Source of the DNA: Microvelia longipes | Taxonomy: Eukaryota; Arthropoda; Insecta; Hemiptera; Veliidae | Direction of reading: 5' to 3' | DNA: 64,000 nucleotides | Assembly (NCBI GenBank): GCA_018340805.1 | Contig: JACMZG010001913.1 | Coordinates: 7,848,866 to 7,912,865 of the forward strand | In this document: positions 33,969-45,214 of the stretch, in pieces | Layout: every line of letters starts with the position of its first letter | Position numbering within the stretch: the stretch's first letter is position 1 | Notes under the pieces: generated by a model | Database searches by the model: none | Told to the model about the DNA's origin: nothing | What the model saw: the letters and a program-made list of their open reading frames with translations, nothing else | Position numbers and translations under genes: made by a program

Positions 33969-34212
33969 GTGGGGAGTCGCCTCCGTGGTTGAGATCGTTA
34001 GAGCGTTAGTATTTATATTAAGCATTATCACCACGGAGGTCTGGGGTTCGCAGCCCAGGTTACGCTCTCAGTTTATAAATAAGATTTCGTCAAATAATAT
34101 ATCGCCAACTTTAGATTATACTTTGAGCGTAATAGTTGCCACAACCACCTGAGGTGGTTCCCACAGGGGTTATCCCTGATGAGCCGCAAGGCTCTAAACG
34201 AGCATTATTTTA
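33969..34212 (+). repeat. tRNA-derived SINE (family B), complete
   Basis: The head CCTCCGTGGTTGAGATCGTT has an A-box-like start and GGGGTTCGCAGCCC a B-box-like site; CCTCCGTGG is mirrored by CCACGGAGG. The tail ends CCTGATGAGCC-GCAA-GGCTC, a GNRA tetraloop hairpin. Reverse copies are at 53272-53496 and 829-1345. Confidence 0.75.
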
Positions 34213-34467
34213 ATATTATATATAATGTTAGAGGTACAGAGGGGAGAGATGAGAACTATATTAAATTATTTAATGACCATGTCTTTAGATGATACTTTTT
34301 TTTAACTCCCTATGGATTAGTGCAGAAAATAGCAAAAAATATAATATCTTGAAACTACAAGGGGGTCATGTATTGACCCTCAAACATGAACGCTAAAAAC
34401 AATGAATACTGGTTAAAAAATGGTCCCTTGAGCATAACTCAAAAACAAATCACCATGATTCCTTTTT

Positions 34468-35168
34468 ACTTTTCCTAATCCGAATTTTTTGAATTTACTT
34501 TCAAAAAATTCCGGAGGAATATCCGTTTCATGTGTTTTAAGACCTCTTGAGTAGTTTTCTCAAAGTTGTCTGTCTTTATGTGTGTGTTTGTTATAATCGT
34601 AGCTCCCAGAGTATTTATGCTAGAGAGTTACACCTTTATACAAAAATCGGTCTATAGATTTAATTGTTGTATCCGACAAATATTTTTTCTATGACGTCAT
34701 TAACCCCCAGTAATGACTCAGCAAAAATGTCGAAAAATCATAAAACTTAGAAAAATGTTGCGATCACTTTGAGATTTAGCACGCATGTAGCCATGTATAT
34801 GACTAACATACGTGCTAATTTTCATCTCATTACCAGGATTAGTTCAATTTTTTTAAATCAGAAAATAGTCCAATTAATAATTAATAATTGGTATACAATA
34901 ATTAAGTACACTAAGATTCTTTTCAATAAGACAAGTTCATCCATGATTTTGTTGGATCATATAAGTTAAGCAGCATCAAGCGTGTTCCGCATCACTGGCT
35001 AAGTGGGTGACCGCTGAGAATGAAATAGATGTAATATCTATCTGAGGTCGAGCGAAGCGAGTCCTTAGAGATGTTGCGGTATAAATGTAACGATTTATAT
35101 ATTCTGAGGACGAGCGTAGCGAATCTGATGTGATGAGGAAAAGTTCCGAGATACAACGTACCCGATTG
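34468..35168 (+). repeat. 5S-derived repeat, full length
   Basis: It has the body with TGACGTCA (34692-34699) and TGACTCAGCA (34714-34723), the 5S-like segment (34953-35026), two GNA hairpins near 35046-35065 and 35106-35125, and the end word ACGTACCCGATT. The left terminal hairpin is damaged. Confidence 0.7.
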
Positions 35169-35639
35169 TTGAAGCTTGTATAATAAAGAGTGCAATAAAT
35201 ATTAAACCAAATCGGATCATTATTTATGAACTTAGAAATATATCAGTCTCGAAAATACTCAAGTTTTAAGTTCAGCAAGCCATAAGTCATATGGCTCTGG
35301 GTAAACGTAAAAAATACAGAAGTAAAATCGATAGAAAATGTGTCTATTTTTCAAGACTTCCTTAGGTTTTTCATTTTGACCAACAATTCGGGTTTTGTAG
35401 CATACATACCAACATAGGAAAAACCATGAGTGTAGATGCTGGCAGATATCAAAATCTCTGTTTTTTAGCTAAATGATAGAAATATAAAAAATGTTTCAAG
35501 AGTAAAAAGGTATTTATTTGGGCCCTAGAATCAAATTTGCCCTTAGATATATACATTATGGATAAATTATTTTGGTAATTTTGTGTCTGAACTGGGCTCT
35601 ATAGGATTCAAAAGGTCATAACAAATGTCACTAATAATG

Positions 35640-36415
35640 TATTTCTAAGGATAGAAACATATATTCCTGTCAATACTTCTCCTTTAAATAATACTTCTCC
35701 TGTAATTCCTGTTCAATACTTTCCTGAACTTCTTCTGTCAAAACTTCTAATAATGCTTCTCCTGTCATTAATGCTCTCTGTCAATATCTCTCCTGCAATA
35801 CTTCTCTGTCAATGCTGTCTCATTTTTTAGTCAATGCTTCTCCCTGGCCAATGCATATCTCCTGTCAATGCTTCTCCTGTCAATACTTCTCCTGTCAATA
35901 CTTCTCTTGTCAATGCTTCTCCTGTCAATCATTTTTCAGTTAATGCTTCTCCTGCCAATGCATCTCCTGTCAATGCTTCTCCTGTCGATGATTTTCCAGT
36001 CCATGCTTCTCTGTTAATTTTTCTCCTGTCAATACTTCTCTTGTCAATACTTCTCCTGTCAATGCTTCTGCCAATGCATCTCCTGTCAATGATTCTCCTG
36101 TCAATGATTATCCAGTCCATGCTTTTCCTATCAATTTTGTTTCTTGTCAATGATTCTCTTGTCAATCCATGCTTCTTCTTCAATGATTATCCAGTCATGC
36201 TTTTCCTATCAATTTTGTTTCTTGTCAATGATTCTCTTGTCAATGCTTTTCCTGCCAATTCATCTCCTGTCAATGCTTCTCCTGTCGATGATTTTCCAGT
36301 CCATACTTCTCCTGTTAATTTTTCTCCTGTCAATACTTCTCTTGTCAATACTTCTCCTGTCAATGCTTCTCCTGTCAATGCTTCTTCTATTGCTGTATCT
36401 CTTGAGAATGCTTCC
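35640..36415. repeat. 15-bp minisatellite (TCAATGCTTCTCCTG)
   Basis: About 45 imperfect copies of a 15-bp unit. Since 15 is a multiple of three and the unit has no stop codon in several frames, long ORFs appear on both strands. Confidence 0.85.
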
Positions 36416-36487
36416 CCTTCTATTATAGAAGATAAAGAAGCAAATTTTTTCAATTATTTGAAAGACAATACTTGTATTACATTTTAA
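35834..36487 (+). CDS. Repeat-encoded ORF (SPVNA/T pentapeptides), doubtful
   Basis: A 217-codon ORF made of pentapeptides such as SPVNA and SPVNT, ending in 30 non-repetitive residues (from about EDKEANFFNYL). There is no signal peptide or recognised domain. Competing ORFs (36144-36428 plus, 35929-36183 and 36187-36453 minus) show the array is open in several frames, so coding is unproven. The non-repeat tail is the only hint of a real protein. Confidence 0.2.
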   Translation: MLLPGQCISPVNASPVNTSPVNTSLVNASPVNHFSVNASPANASPVNASPVDDFPVHASLLIFLLSILLLSILLLSMLLPMHLLSMILLSMIIQSMLFLSILFLVNDSLVNPCFFFNDYPVMLFLSILFLVNDSLVNAFPANSSPVNASPVDDFPVHTSPVNFSPVNTSLVNTSPVNASPVNASSIAVSLENASPSIIEDKEANFFNYLKDNTCITF

Positions 36488-37335
36488 CGAATTTGAATTG
36501 GAAAAATAGCTAAAGAAAAGGCATGGTGGAAGATGGCTTTACGTTACTTATTCTATAGGTATTTAATAATTTGAATGATACCTTTTTTCAAAAAGATCGA
36601 CCGTATCTTTTATTCAACTATAATCAATAATTTACCTCGCCACAAGTTTTATATCAATATTGATTTCCCAAATGAAAATTACAAATCAGCAACAAGGTTC
36701 TTTAGATTCTGAGGAAATAGAGATCATTTTCTATCTAAATGGGGAGGAAAATATACAAGCCGGTTAGCTCCTAAGAATTCCTAAAATTGTGGGGAAGCCT
36801 TTTTTAAAAAATATGTGGGCAGGGTTTATTAAAAAAGAGAATTATTGGAAATTCAAAAATAAAAATCCTCTATTAAAGAAATATTTGAATAATCGAATAA
36901 AGAAATTTTCTAGTACTATTCTAAAAAATACGATTCCAAAGGATCTTATTATTTCCTCTCTACCCAATTTAAAAAGAATATTGAGTTATGGCTATATACC
37001 ATTTTTTTAAAAAATAAGAAAATACGGTTATGAAAACGAAAGAAAAAAAAGGGACGAAAAGTCCCCCTTTTAAATATAAGTTTATCACTTCTTGAGCCAT
37101 GGCATCTTAAGGTTTTTGTCGAAGAATGTTTTTCTCCGAAGTCAAATATTTTTTTGAGCTCTAGATTTATTACGATATTTTTTTTGGGGAAAAGTTGATT
37201 CAAGTCACGAAGTCTTGTGTTCTTTTATTTCAAATCTCCTTTTTTTTGAGAAAATTGATGTATTTTTTTGCTTCTTGGGATTTGTTGAAGGAGTTTTTTG
37301 TACTCTCGTAGCCATTTTATTTTTTAATATTGTTT
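36430..37335. other. Region of broken ORFs on both strands, unknown origin
   Basis: A plus ORF (36789-37010, Lys-rich, 73 codons) meets a minus reading that starts with ATG near 37316 (MATRVQKTPSTNPKKQK), stops at about 37205, and resumes in another frame (37203-36949). Convergent, lysine-rich, broken frames might be remains of a mobile element, but no family is recognised. Confidence 0.25.
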
Positions 37336-37436
37336 AATTATTACTTGCTTTTGATGTTTATTCGTTTCAGCGAATTCTTAAATAATAATGAGCTTATGGG
37401 ATTAGCTTTATAATTTTTCTGTGTGCCATCTAGTCT

Positions 37437-38686
37437 AATAGCCAGGCCTTAAAAATGTGACACACTTAGAATAATACTATATATAGAAGGAGCACAGGGC
37501 CGTAAACACAATGTAATTCCACTGATAACACGAAAGCCGGTTGACTGGTGCAACTAAGTAATGCTGCCAACCTGACAACAAAACATTATTTAAATATGTG
37601 TCATAAATATCTATTAATGAAGAAAGATCGTAAAGAACAAATATAATAACTTAAAACACCTGCTGAGTATTTAATAATACTGGTCTTAGATGGCAAAAGG
37701 GTGGCGGAATACGAGAATCTACATTTAGTTGACGAGGACTATTTTTTATATAAAATTTTAATAAATACGTTAAACTACAATTTAAAATGCATAAAATATT
37801 GTAATGCACCGATATTTATATTAGTATTTTATGAATAATCAATCATTAATTAATAATAGAACATAATAATCCAGCAACCGGAAGTATTGCCAACTTTTTT
37901 TTTTGAAAATTGTGTATTGTAAGGGTGGCAGCATTACTTAGTTGCACCAGTGAACCGGATTTCGTGTTATCAGTAGTGCTCCTTCTATATATAGTATTAT
38001 TCTAAGGTGACACATCTTGTACTACTTCAAACTAAATTTTTTCTAACTAAAAATATACTTTAAATTATGAAGGAAAAGCATAGTCTGCCAACCTAAAAGT
38101 GGAGCCCTTCGTATAAATGCGCTCGCACAAAATATTAGAAAATCGTACAAATTCCAGTTTACATGCAACAAGTGGTTCCCTGTAAGTCGTGTGCAAAACA
38201 TGAAGAGAAACTTTTTTAAAGCTGATAAAATTTACTATAAAATGAGAGTTTTTTTGTCAAATGGGATAACTACAACTAAAGTTATGCCTTTTTTAAATGG
38301 CCAAAAAATTCACAAAAAACTAATCTTTTTTCAAATAAGTTAGCTGACTTTGCATAAATTAACCATTTTTTTGGTGTTTTTGAAAGAGCCATAACTTTGG
38401 TTGTAGTCATCCGATTTTGATGATGGAACACTCGTTTTTTTAGACATTTAATCATTTTTAAAACTGTTCTCTTCGTGTTTTGCTCACGACCCACAGGGAG
38501 CCACTTATTTGAAGAAAACTGAAATTTGTACGAATTTATAAAATTTTGAGCATGCACAATTATATTAAAGGCTCTACTCTGGATAGACAGATTATGTTTT
38601 TTTTTCATAATTTAAGGTACATTTTCAGAAAAATTTAGTTTGACGTAGTACAAAATTAGTAATATTTTTTCAGGACCGGCTCTTTT
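37437..38686. mobile_element. Palindromic element family P, copy with nested MITE
   Basis: The ends AGCCAGGCCTTAAAAATGTG (37441) and TTTTTTCAGGACCGGCTC (38667-38684) are inverted, and arms of about 250 bp fold on each other (GAAGGAAAAGCATAGTCTGC with its reversed counterpart near 38590). The second copy is at 52331-53025. A hAT-like MITE interrupts the left arm at 37465-38006. Confidence 0.65.
37465..38006. mobile_element. hAT-like MITE with 8-bp target duplication
   Basis: Terminal inverted repeats run over 100 bp, starting CTTAGAATAATACTATATAT. GTGACACA is duplicated exactly at 37457-37464 and 38007-38014, the 8-bp size made by hAT transposases. The uninterrupted paralogue near 52359-52366 reads GTGACTCA, an empty site. 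No transposase is present. Confidence 0.85.
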
Positions 38687-38954
38687 ACTAGGAGCAAAAA
38701 TCACAAGAAAGAGCAAGAAACAGGAGCGTGCAATACATATCTTTTTAAATCTCGTTATCCCCTTTTATGAGTTTTAAGTATATCTAATGTATATCTTTAG
38801 TTGAAAGATAAAGTAAATTGACAGCTGTCCTTAAATAGATAGACAGTTTTCTCGAGTTTATCTCCCTTAGGATATGAAGTCTTTAAGTTTTATAGAGTTG
38901 GTTTATCGGAGGTAAAAACCTTTGAAAGGATAACTAGGAAATCTGTCAGTCAGT

Positions 38955-39475
38955 TCTAGCGAATTTCATCTGGAAATATAGCTTATGTTTAATTTGTGCT
39001 TATTCCTTTATGCTCTAGCGAATTTCATCAGGAAATATAGCTTATGTTTAATTTTGCGCTTATTCCTTTATGCTCTGCGAATTTCTCTGGAAATATAGCT
39101 TATGTGTTAAATTAGCGTTTATTTCTTTATGCTTTTTACAACGAATATATCATACAGATATAAAATAAGATTGATGCATTTAAAATTAGAGCGTCTTAGA
39201 TATTACACCGTTGACAATTGCTCTAAACTAAAAACAAATAAGGCTAATTTTTTCTGAATAGAGATTCGCTAAGAGCATCAAAGGAACGAAGCGCTAATTA
39301 AACATAAGCTATTTTTATCTGATGAATTCGCTAGAGCATAAGGAAATAAGCGCTATTAAACATAAGCTATATTTCCAGATGAAATTCGCTAGAGCATAAA
39401 GGAATAAGCGCAATTAAACATAAGCTATATATTACTGATGAAATTCGCTAAGGCATAAAGGATAAAGGCCAAAAT
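38955..39475. repeat. Foldback of inverted 59-bp tandem arrays
   Basis: Three units of GCGAATTTCATCTGGAAATA with TAGCTTATGTTTAATTTGCG run to 39135. Four units in the opposite orientation follow (39270-39475). The spacer of 135 bp is AT-rich. No coding capacity. Confidence 0.75.
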
Positions 39476-39959
39476 CTCCATAGTTAAAAACAATAATAAG
39501 GGCCTATAATTGTTTATACTATGACTGCGCTTAAATATATCTTGTCTTAATGAGCTCATCATCATTGTATTTCTGGAGAGAGAAACAGATCGTGTGTATA
39601 GGGGTACCTTGGGAACTCCTTTCCTTCGTATCTTACTTTATCGTTATACATAATTGGTATGTTTAATGTGTAATATGTACCTCACCACTTGTTTATCTCA
39701 ATAATTCCGATCCAACTTTAAATTATGGAATGTATACTTCTCCAGAGATTTTGGTACATTTTTTTAAAAAAATCAATAACTAGTAAACCTTCATTGATCA
39801 TATAAGAAAACTAATTGAACTAATGCTCTGGCTACATTAGAAATAAAAGAAGCTGGGATACATAAAACTATCGAGTCATAATAGTAATGCATCTAGGAAC
39901 CTCTGTGATCCTATAATCTCCATAACCTGAATCACATCATTTTGCTGTTTATATTATAT

Positions 39960-40215
39960 CAGGGGTATTACATGACGTCATAAAGAATCATGTTTCAATT
40001 TCCGGGGTTAGCACACCGATAAAACCTTTCATTAACTGTATTTCTTCTTACTACAAAGTTTCAACTTCTTTCCGCATACATTAACAAACTGAGAGCTATA
40101 ATTGAAATTACAGTACAACCACAAAACACAAACCTTACTATACAAGACATCAGACAACTTTGTAAAAACTATCTCGGGGTCTTAAAAACACCTGAAAACG
40201 GCATATATTCGAATG
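39960..40215 (-). repeat. 5S-derived repeat, body fragment
   Basis: ATGACGTCAT, AGTTTCAACTT and CAACTTTGTAAAAACTA match the family body on the minus strand, ending near AAAACACCTGAAAACGG. Confidence 0.5.
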
Positions 40216-40501
40216 TATGTCTCAGTGGTGTGCACGAGAATTTTTAGAAAACCTAACGGTGCATATATTGACTGTAAAAGTAAAACGGTGTATTGATTTT
40301 GTGGTAGGGATATAAGACTAAGGTTCGGTTAAACTTTCAACTTAAAAAACAATGTTGACAATCGTTTGTGTTAACAGTGTTTTGTATACTTGTTTGCACA
40401 GTACCAATTAGAATTTTACATTCGTTCGAGTATTTGTTCTATGACTACAATATACTCTTCTTAAGAAAAAAAACAAGAAGCCATTGGCCTCTTTCTACTA
40501 A

Positions 40502-41501
40502 NNNNNNNNNNNNNNNNNNNNNNNNNNNNNNNNNNNNNNNNNNNNNNNNNNNNNNNNNNNNNNNNNNNNNNNNNNNNNNNNNNNNNNNNNNNNNNNNNNN
40601 NNNNNNNNNNNNNNNNNNNNNNNNNNNNNNNNNNNNNNNNNNNNNNNNNNNNNNNNNNNNNNNNNNNNNNNNNNNNNNNNNNNNNNNNNNNNNNNNNNNN
40701 NNNNNNNNNNNNNNNNNNNNNNNNNNNNNNNNNNNNNNNNNNNNNNNNNNNNNNNNNNNNNNNNNNNNNNNNNNNNNNNNNNNNNNNNNNNNNNNNNNNN
40801 NNNNNNNNNNNNNNNNNNNNNNNNNNNNNNNNNNNNNNNNNNNNNNNNNNNNNNNNNNNNNNNNNNNNNNNNNNNNNNNNNNNNNNNNNNNNNNNNNNNN
40901 NNNNNNNNNNNNNNNNNNNNNNNNNNNNNNNNNNNNNNNNNNNNNNNNNNNNNNNNNNNNNNNNNNNNNNNNNNNNNNNNNNNNNNNNNNNNNNNNNNNN
41001 NNNNNNNNNNNNNNNNNNNNNNNNNNNNNNNNNNNNNNNNNNNNNNNNNNNNNNNNNNNNNNNNNNNNNNNNNNNNNNNNNNNNNNNNNNNNNNNNNNNN
41101 NNNNNNNNNNNNNNNNNNNNNNNNNNNNNNNNNNNNNNNNNNNNNNNNNNNNNNNNNNNNNNNNNNNNNNNNNNNNNNNNNNNNNNNNNNNNNNNNNNNN
41201 NNNNNNNNNNNNNNNNNNNNNNNNNNNNNNNNNNNNNNNNNNNNNNNNNNNNNNNNNNNNNNNNNNNNNNNNNNNNNNNNNNNNNNNNNNNNNNNNNNNN
41301 NNNNNNNNNNNNNNNNNNNNNNNNNNNNNNNNNNNNNNNNNNNNNNNNNNNNNNNNNNNNNNNNNNNNNNNNNNNNNNNNNNNNNNNNNNNNNNNNNNNN
41401 NNNNNNNNNNNNNNNNNNNNNNNNNNNNNNNNNNNNNNNNNNNNNNNNNNNNNNNNNNNNNNNNNNNNNNNNNNNNNNNNNNNNNNNNNNNNNNNNNNNN
41501 N
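40502..41501. other. Assembly gap of exactly 1000 N
   Basis: A round-number gap, so its true size is unknown. An open frame drawn across it has no meaning. Confidence 0.99.
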
Positions 41502-41960
41502 GTTTCGAGCCTATGCGTTGTCAGGTACTCGTTAAAAGATCGCTTATTCTAAATGAAACTTGGTATAGGCAAAATTTAGGACCTTCACAGTAATTGCATT
41601 ATAATTACTATAGTTGTCTGCCTTGTAGTTTAAAGTGTATGGAGTTGGTTAAACAGCGAGGCGCACGTGTTATTCCTAGTTTTCACTAACTATCATATAG
41701 ACTCAATTTCTAGTTTGCCTAGAAATTGAAGAAATTGAAAAGAGTCAAAAAAATAAAAAAAAATCATGAGAGGAACCATAGAAATTCACGGCTCTTCTGT
41801 CTAGATCAGATGAAATACCTACACTTCAAATCAAGAGGAGTAGAATCACACTATCTTAGAGTCTGTAAAAATATGCGCCCAGGCCTCCTCAACAACGTGG
41901 AGCCTACTTGAACCTGGTAGTTACACGTACCCCCCTGCTCATATATTAACTAATACCTTA
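41502..41960 (+). repeat. SINE family A, head lost in gap
   Basis: CAGGTACTCGTTAAAAGATC, TAGTTTAAAGTGTATGGAG and AGAGGAACCATAGAAATTCA match the minus-strand SINE at 27617-28177 in order. The tail is diverged and followed at 42070-42112 by AATAAA and an A-rich run. The 61-codon ORF 41726-41911 belongs to the SINE body. Confidence 0.65.
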
Positions 41961-42114
41961 CTTGACTTACTACATGTACTTACGATGAAAAAATCACTGT
42001 AACTAATGATTGTAATACTATTGAAACTAAATTGTACCTATTCTTAATGTATAAAGTTTGTATGATAAAAATGTGAAATAAAAGCTTTAAATAATAAAAA
42101 AAAATAAAATCTAA

Positions 42115-43095
42115 AGAATCGATTATTTTGAGATTTGAAAAAACCCGAAGAATTTTGCGTAGAATGATTGCATTTAGTGGACTTGAAACACAACAAATTT
42201 ATTTATTAATCACGTTACGGTAAAATGTTCTTTAACATTTTTTAATTACTTTCTTTTTCAATGCAGAAAGTTTCTAGTAAAAGAAGAAGTTAATTAAACA
42301 AGTTGATAATGAGAAATTTCTTTCGACTTAATTATCAAGTAAATAAATCATTTTCCTCTAAAAAATAACGTTTTTGGAAAAATTAAAAAATTTAACTGAA
42401 AGTTTTATGTTTTTGATAATTTAGTCGTAATAAATATATAAATAAGTTATTGATTGACAATTTTTGTAAAGTTTTGCTTAATTAGTAATAAAATTGTGCT
42501 AATTAGCTCCACTGCAGATAAACAAGTGTGTTTTAACTTGAAATAGAAACTTTTATATACATATAAATAAATAAATACATAAATATATTAAATTAAATAA
42601 TATAAATGAATCCTTGAATCATTGAGCTGGTCCGTGAAGCGATGAAAATTCGTTAAATAGATGAAAAAGTGTCTCGTAACTACAAATAACCGAGTGCGCA
42701 AACGCCAAGGAGCTCTTGGCGCTTTAATCTAGTTAAAGCTAATCTATTTTGCCGCTTTAATCCCTAGCCCCTCCCCCCCATTTACAGAGGGAGAATGGTA
42801 TATTATAGAATGGATATACTAGAATGGAATGGACATACTAAAATGGATATACTAGAATGGATATTATAGTTGAATGGGCATTCAACTAGAATGGCCATTC
42901 TAGTTGAATGGCGTAGTTAAAACGTGGCTATCTTATGTAATACGTTTTAAAAATTTAATTAATTTTCAAGTTATAATACTTGAAATTTGAGTAATTTATA
43001 TTTCTGCAGCAAGCGCAGCTATCTTATGGGCTTTAAATAGTCCTGCAACTCTGAGGATTCGCGAAGCGAAGTATATATATAGTTATATATAATAT

Positions 43096-43131
<36 letters not shown>

Positions 43132-44070
43132 AGTAATAATATAGATACTAGACTCGATGATGAATGTATATCATCAAGCCAATGATATGTTTTCTTCGTT
43201 AATTTTGAGAATGACATGTTAAAGAACAGTGGTCGTTATTATGGTAGTAAAACTATCACCATCATTGATATGTTGAAATTATCAAGCTAAAAAAAATCAA
43301 ATTGAGCCTTAAAAAAAAATAATTCCGGAAAAATGGTGGCAAGACTCTAGTTTTGTGAGAAACGTTTCATAAAATGCATAGAAAGAAAAATTTTATCTGT
43401 CTCATTTTTGTCGAGTTCAATTTTAGTGACAAAGAATAGGAAAGGATAAAAAGAAGACGGATTAGCTTGTAAATTGAAAGAAACTTTTTAAAAGAAATCA
43501 TATCTGAAGAAGAGAAGGAAAAAATGACAAATGGGAGGAAAGGAAAGAGATGGGACTGCTAGACTGGGGAAAAATTGCGAATAAATGACTCCTAACTTTA
43601 CTAAGAAATGAATTCGGAAATGAACTGCGTCCTTTTTTTGATTCTTGAGGAGAAGAGAAAGAGAGTGATAGAAGAATTGTTGGAATAAGGCTAATAAAAA
43701 AGAGAGATATTTGTAAGTGTCATCTGGCTGGTGTTCGCTTAAAATAACTCCATCCTTTGGTCTATGAGGCATTTTCAGTAGAGTATAAGATTATTCAGGT
43801 TTATTAAATTATAATTAAGTAATATTACGATAGGAATGATTTTATTAGAGGTAGGGGAAGTAATAAGTATTTATGCGACTAGGTATAAGAAAAGGTTTAA
43901 CAGTCCAAAGTATAATTTGTTCTTAAAGTAAAGCCGAAGGAAAAAATGTTATTAGCTCCCGAAGCAGACAGACCGAATATGATAAAATAGTTAGCTCTTC
44001 AAGCTTGTTGAAGGAGATTGTACGAGATTTGAAATAAATAAAACGCTGAACTGTGGAGTAAATGATTAAA
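42115..44070. other. AT-rich region, no gene recognised
   Basis: It contains a degraded relative of the 13.3-kb hairpin block (42620-42690), short repeats of GAATGGATATACTA (42800-42910), an AT microsatellite (43073-43130) and a purine-rich stretch (43440-43780). ORF 43488-43772 on the minus strand is the complement of that purine-rich stretch and has no recognised domain. Confidence 0.5.
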
Positions 44071-44075
44071 TATAA

Positions 44076-44160
44076 ATAACAGTCTCTCTACTGAATGTAA
44101 AATTTATTTACAGAGTCGGCTTTCAACTGTAAACAGCCATCATCAGTGCATAAAAACAAT
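44076..44160 (-). mobile_element. PLE-like terminal sequence
   Basis: It matches the arm at 8533-8630 in the order AGTCTCTC, ACTGA, GGCTTTCAAC, CATCATCAGTGCA. No reverse transcriptase is adjacent, so it is a solo end or a small non-autonomous derivative. Confidence 0.5.
44109..44150 (-). ncRNA. Hammerhead ribozyme motif, intact and well paired
   Basis: On the minus strand: TGCA, CTGATGA, a stem II GGCTG/CAGTT closed by a TTTA loop, GAAA, stem III of A-U and G-C with loop CCGA, cleavage nucleotide C at 44113, then TGTA. TGCA/TGTA form stem I with one G-U pair. All core residues are present. The two-pair stem III is typical of PLE hammerheads. It is the best preserved of the PLE-type motifs here. 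Confidence 0.68.
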
Positions 44161-44636
44161 GTAAAAGATAAATAAAATAATAATATAACACCAAGATAAA
44201 CAAGAAGTACAAAATTAAAAACATTAATAAAGAAATACAAATAAAATAAAAACAAGAACAGTATACAGTGAGTGTGCGAAAGAAAAACGTTAAAAGTTAA
44301 TAACGGTTTGTTTCATTTGAGACAGAAGGTTTTGAAATCTGACTGGGGGTCTAGGAGCGTTTTAGTCAGCGTTCGCATAAATACAGACGCCGCCCCCATT
44401 TCCCCCGTTTTTAATTGAGTAACTTGTCTCCTAGATTCTTTTGTTCCTCAGAATCTCCAGACTTTCCAAAGAGGTCATCTTACCTCATTTAGGCAGCACA
44501 TTCAATAGAGCAACTTCATGCGCTCCTGTAGTATGATTCTCTTCAATCACAATTTTTTTTATTTGAGATTTGAAATCTTCCATCTTTGTTGCCTTTATTA
44601 TCAACAGGTTATTAATAAAAACATATATTCAAAATA

Positions 44637-45200
44637 TCGAGAATAGTATACTTTGGAACTTTTCTTTAAGACAACGGATTCGTTTAGCTCATCCTTACAA
44701 TTTCGGAATCGCTTCCCTTGTCCTCAGAATATCAAAATCGCCAAATTTTATACTGCGAACACGTTTTTAAAACTTGCTTCACTTGACTTCTGGCAGCAAA
44801 TGCATATGTTTTATTCCCAGCGGTTACCCATACAAGCACTGTCCACGGTCGATGCTGCTTAACTTGTATGATTCCACAAGTACCGTCTTTGCTGTACTAC
44901 TGGCAAAAAAAACCGTATTTGCCGAATTCAAATTAAACCTAGTATACACACTCATTACGTAATAAAACACATTCTACAAACTTTCAATTCAATTGGATTT
45001 AATTTCGAGTTTTAAAGATTTTTTTAAAACAAGGTGTTCGTCATTTTATAAAAATTGAACTAATGCTGATAATAAGATAAAACTTGACATATTTGTTAGT
45101 CTTTTTATGAACACAGGTGTGCTTAATTACAAATCGATCACAATAGTAAGTAATTTGGCCGTAAATTGCCACGGTGTAAGTATCACAACTAGTCCTCAAG
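44637..45200 (-). repeat. 5S-derived repeat, diverged copy
   Basis: Hairpin regions (44680-44735) with mutated stems, a clear 5S-like segment (44810-44875: TTCCCAGCGGTTACCCATAC, then CCACGGTCGATGCTGCTTAA) and part of the body. Confidence 0.6.
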
Positions 45201-45214
45201 ATTGATTTTTATAC

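Noticed and set aside
34180..34205. CCTGATGAGCCGCAAGGCTC as hammerhead
   Set aside because: The GAGCC/GGCTC hairpin takes the core bases; no catalytic GAAA in place.
40368..41552. 394-codon open frame
   Set aside because: It consists almost wholly of the N gap; only the ends are real bases.
43488..43772. 94-codon minus-strand ORF
   Set aside because: It is the complement of a purine-rich stretch; the Phe/Leu/Ser-rich peptide has no family features.
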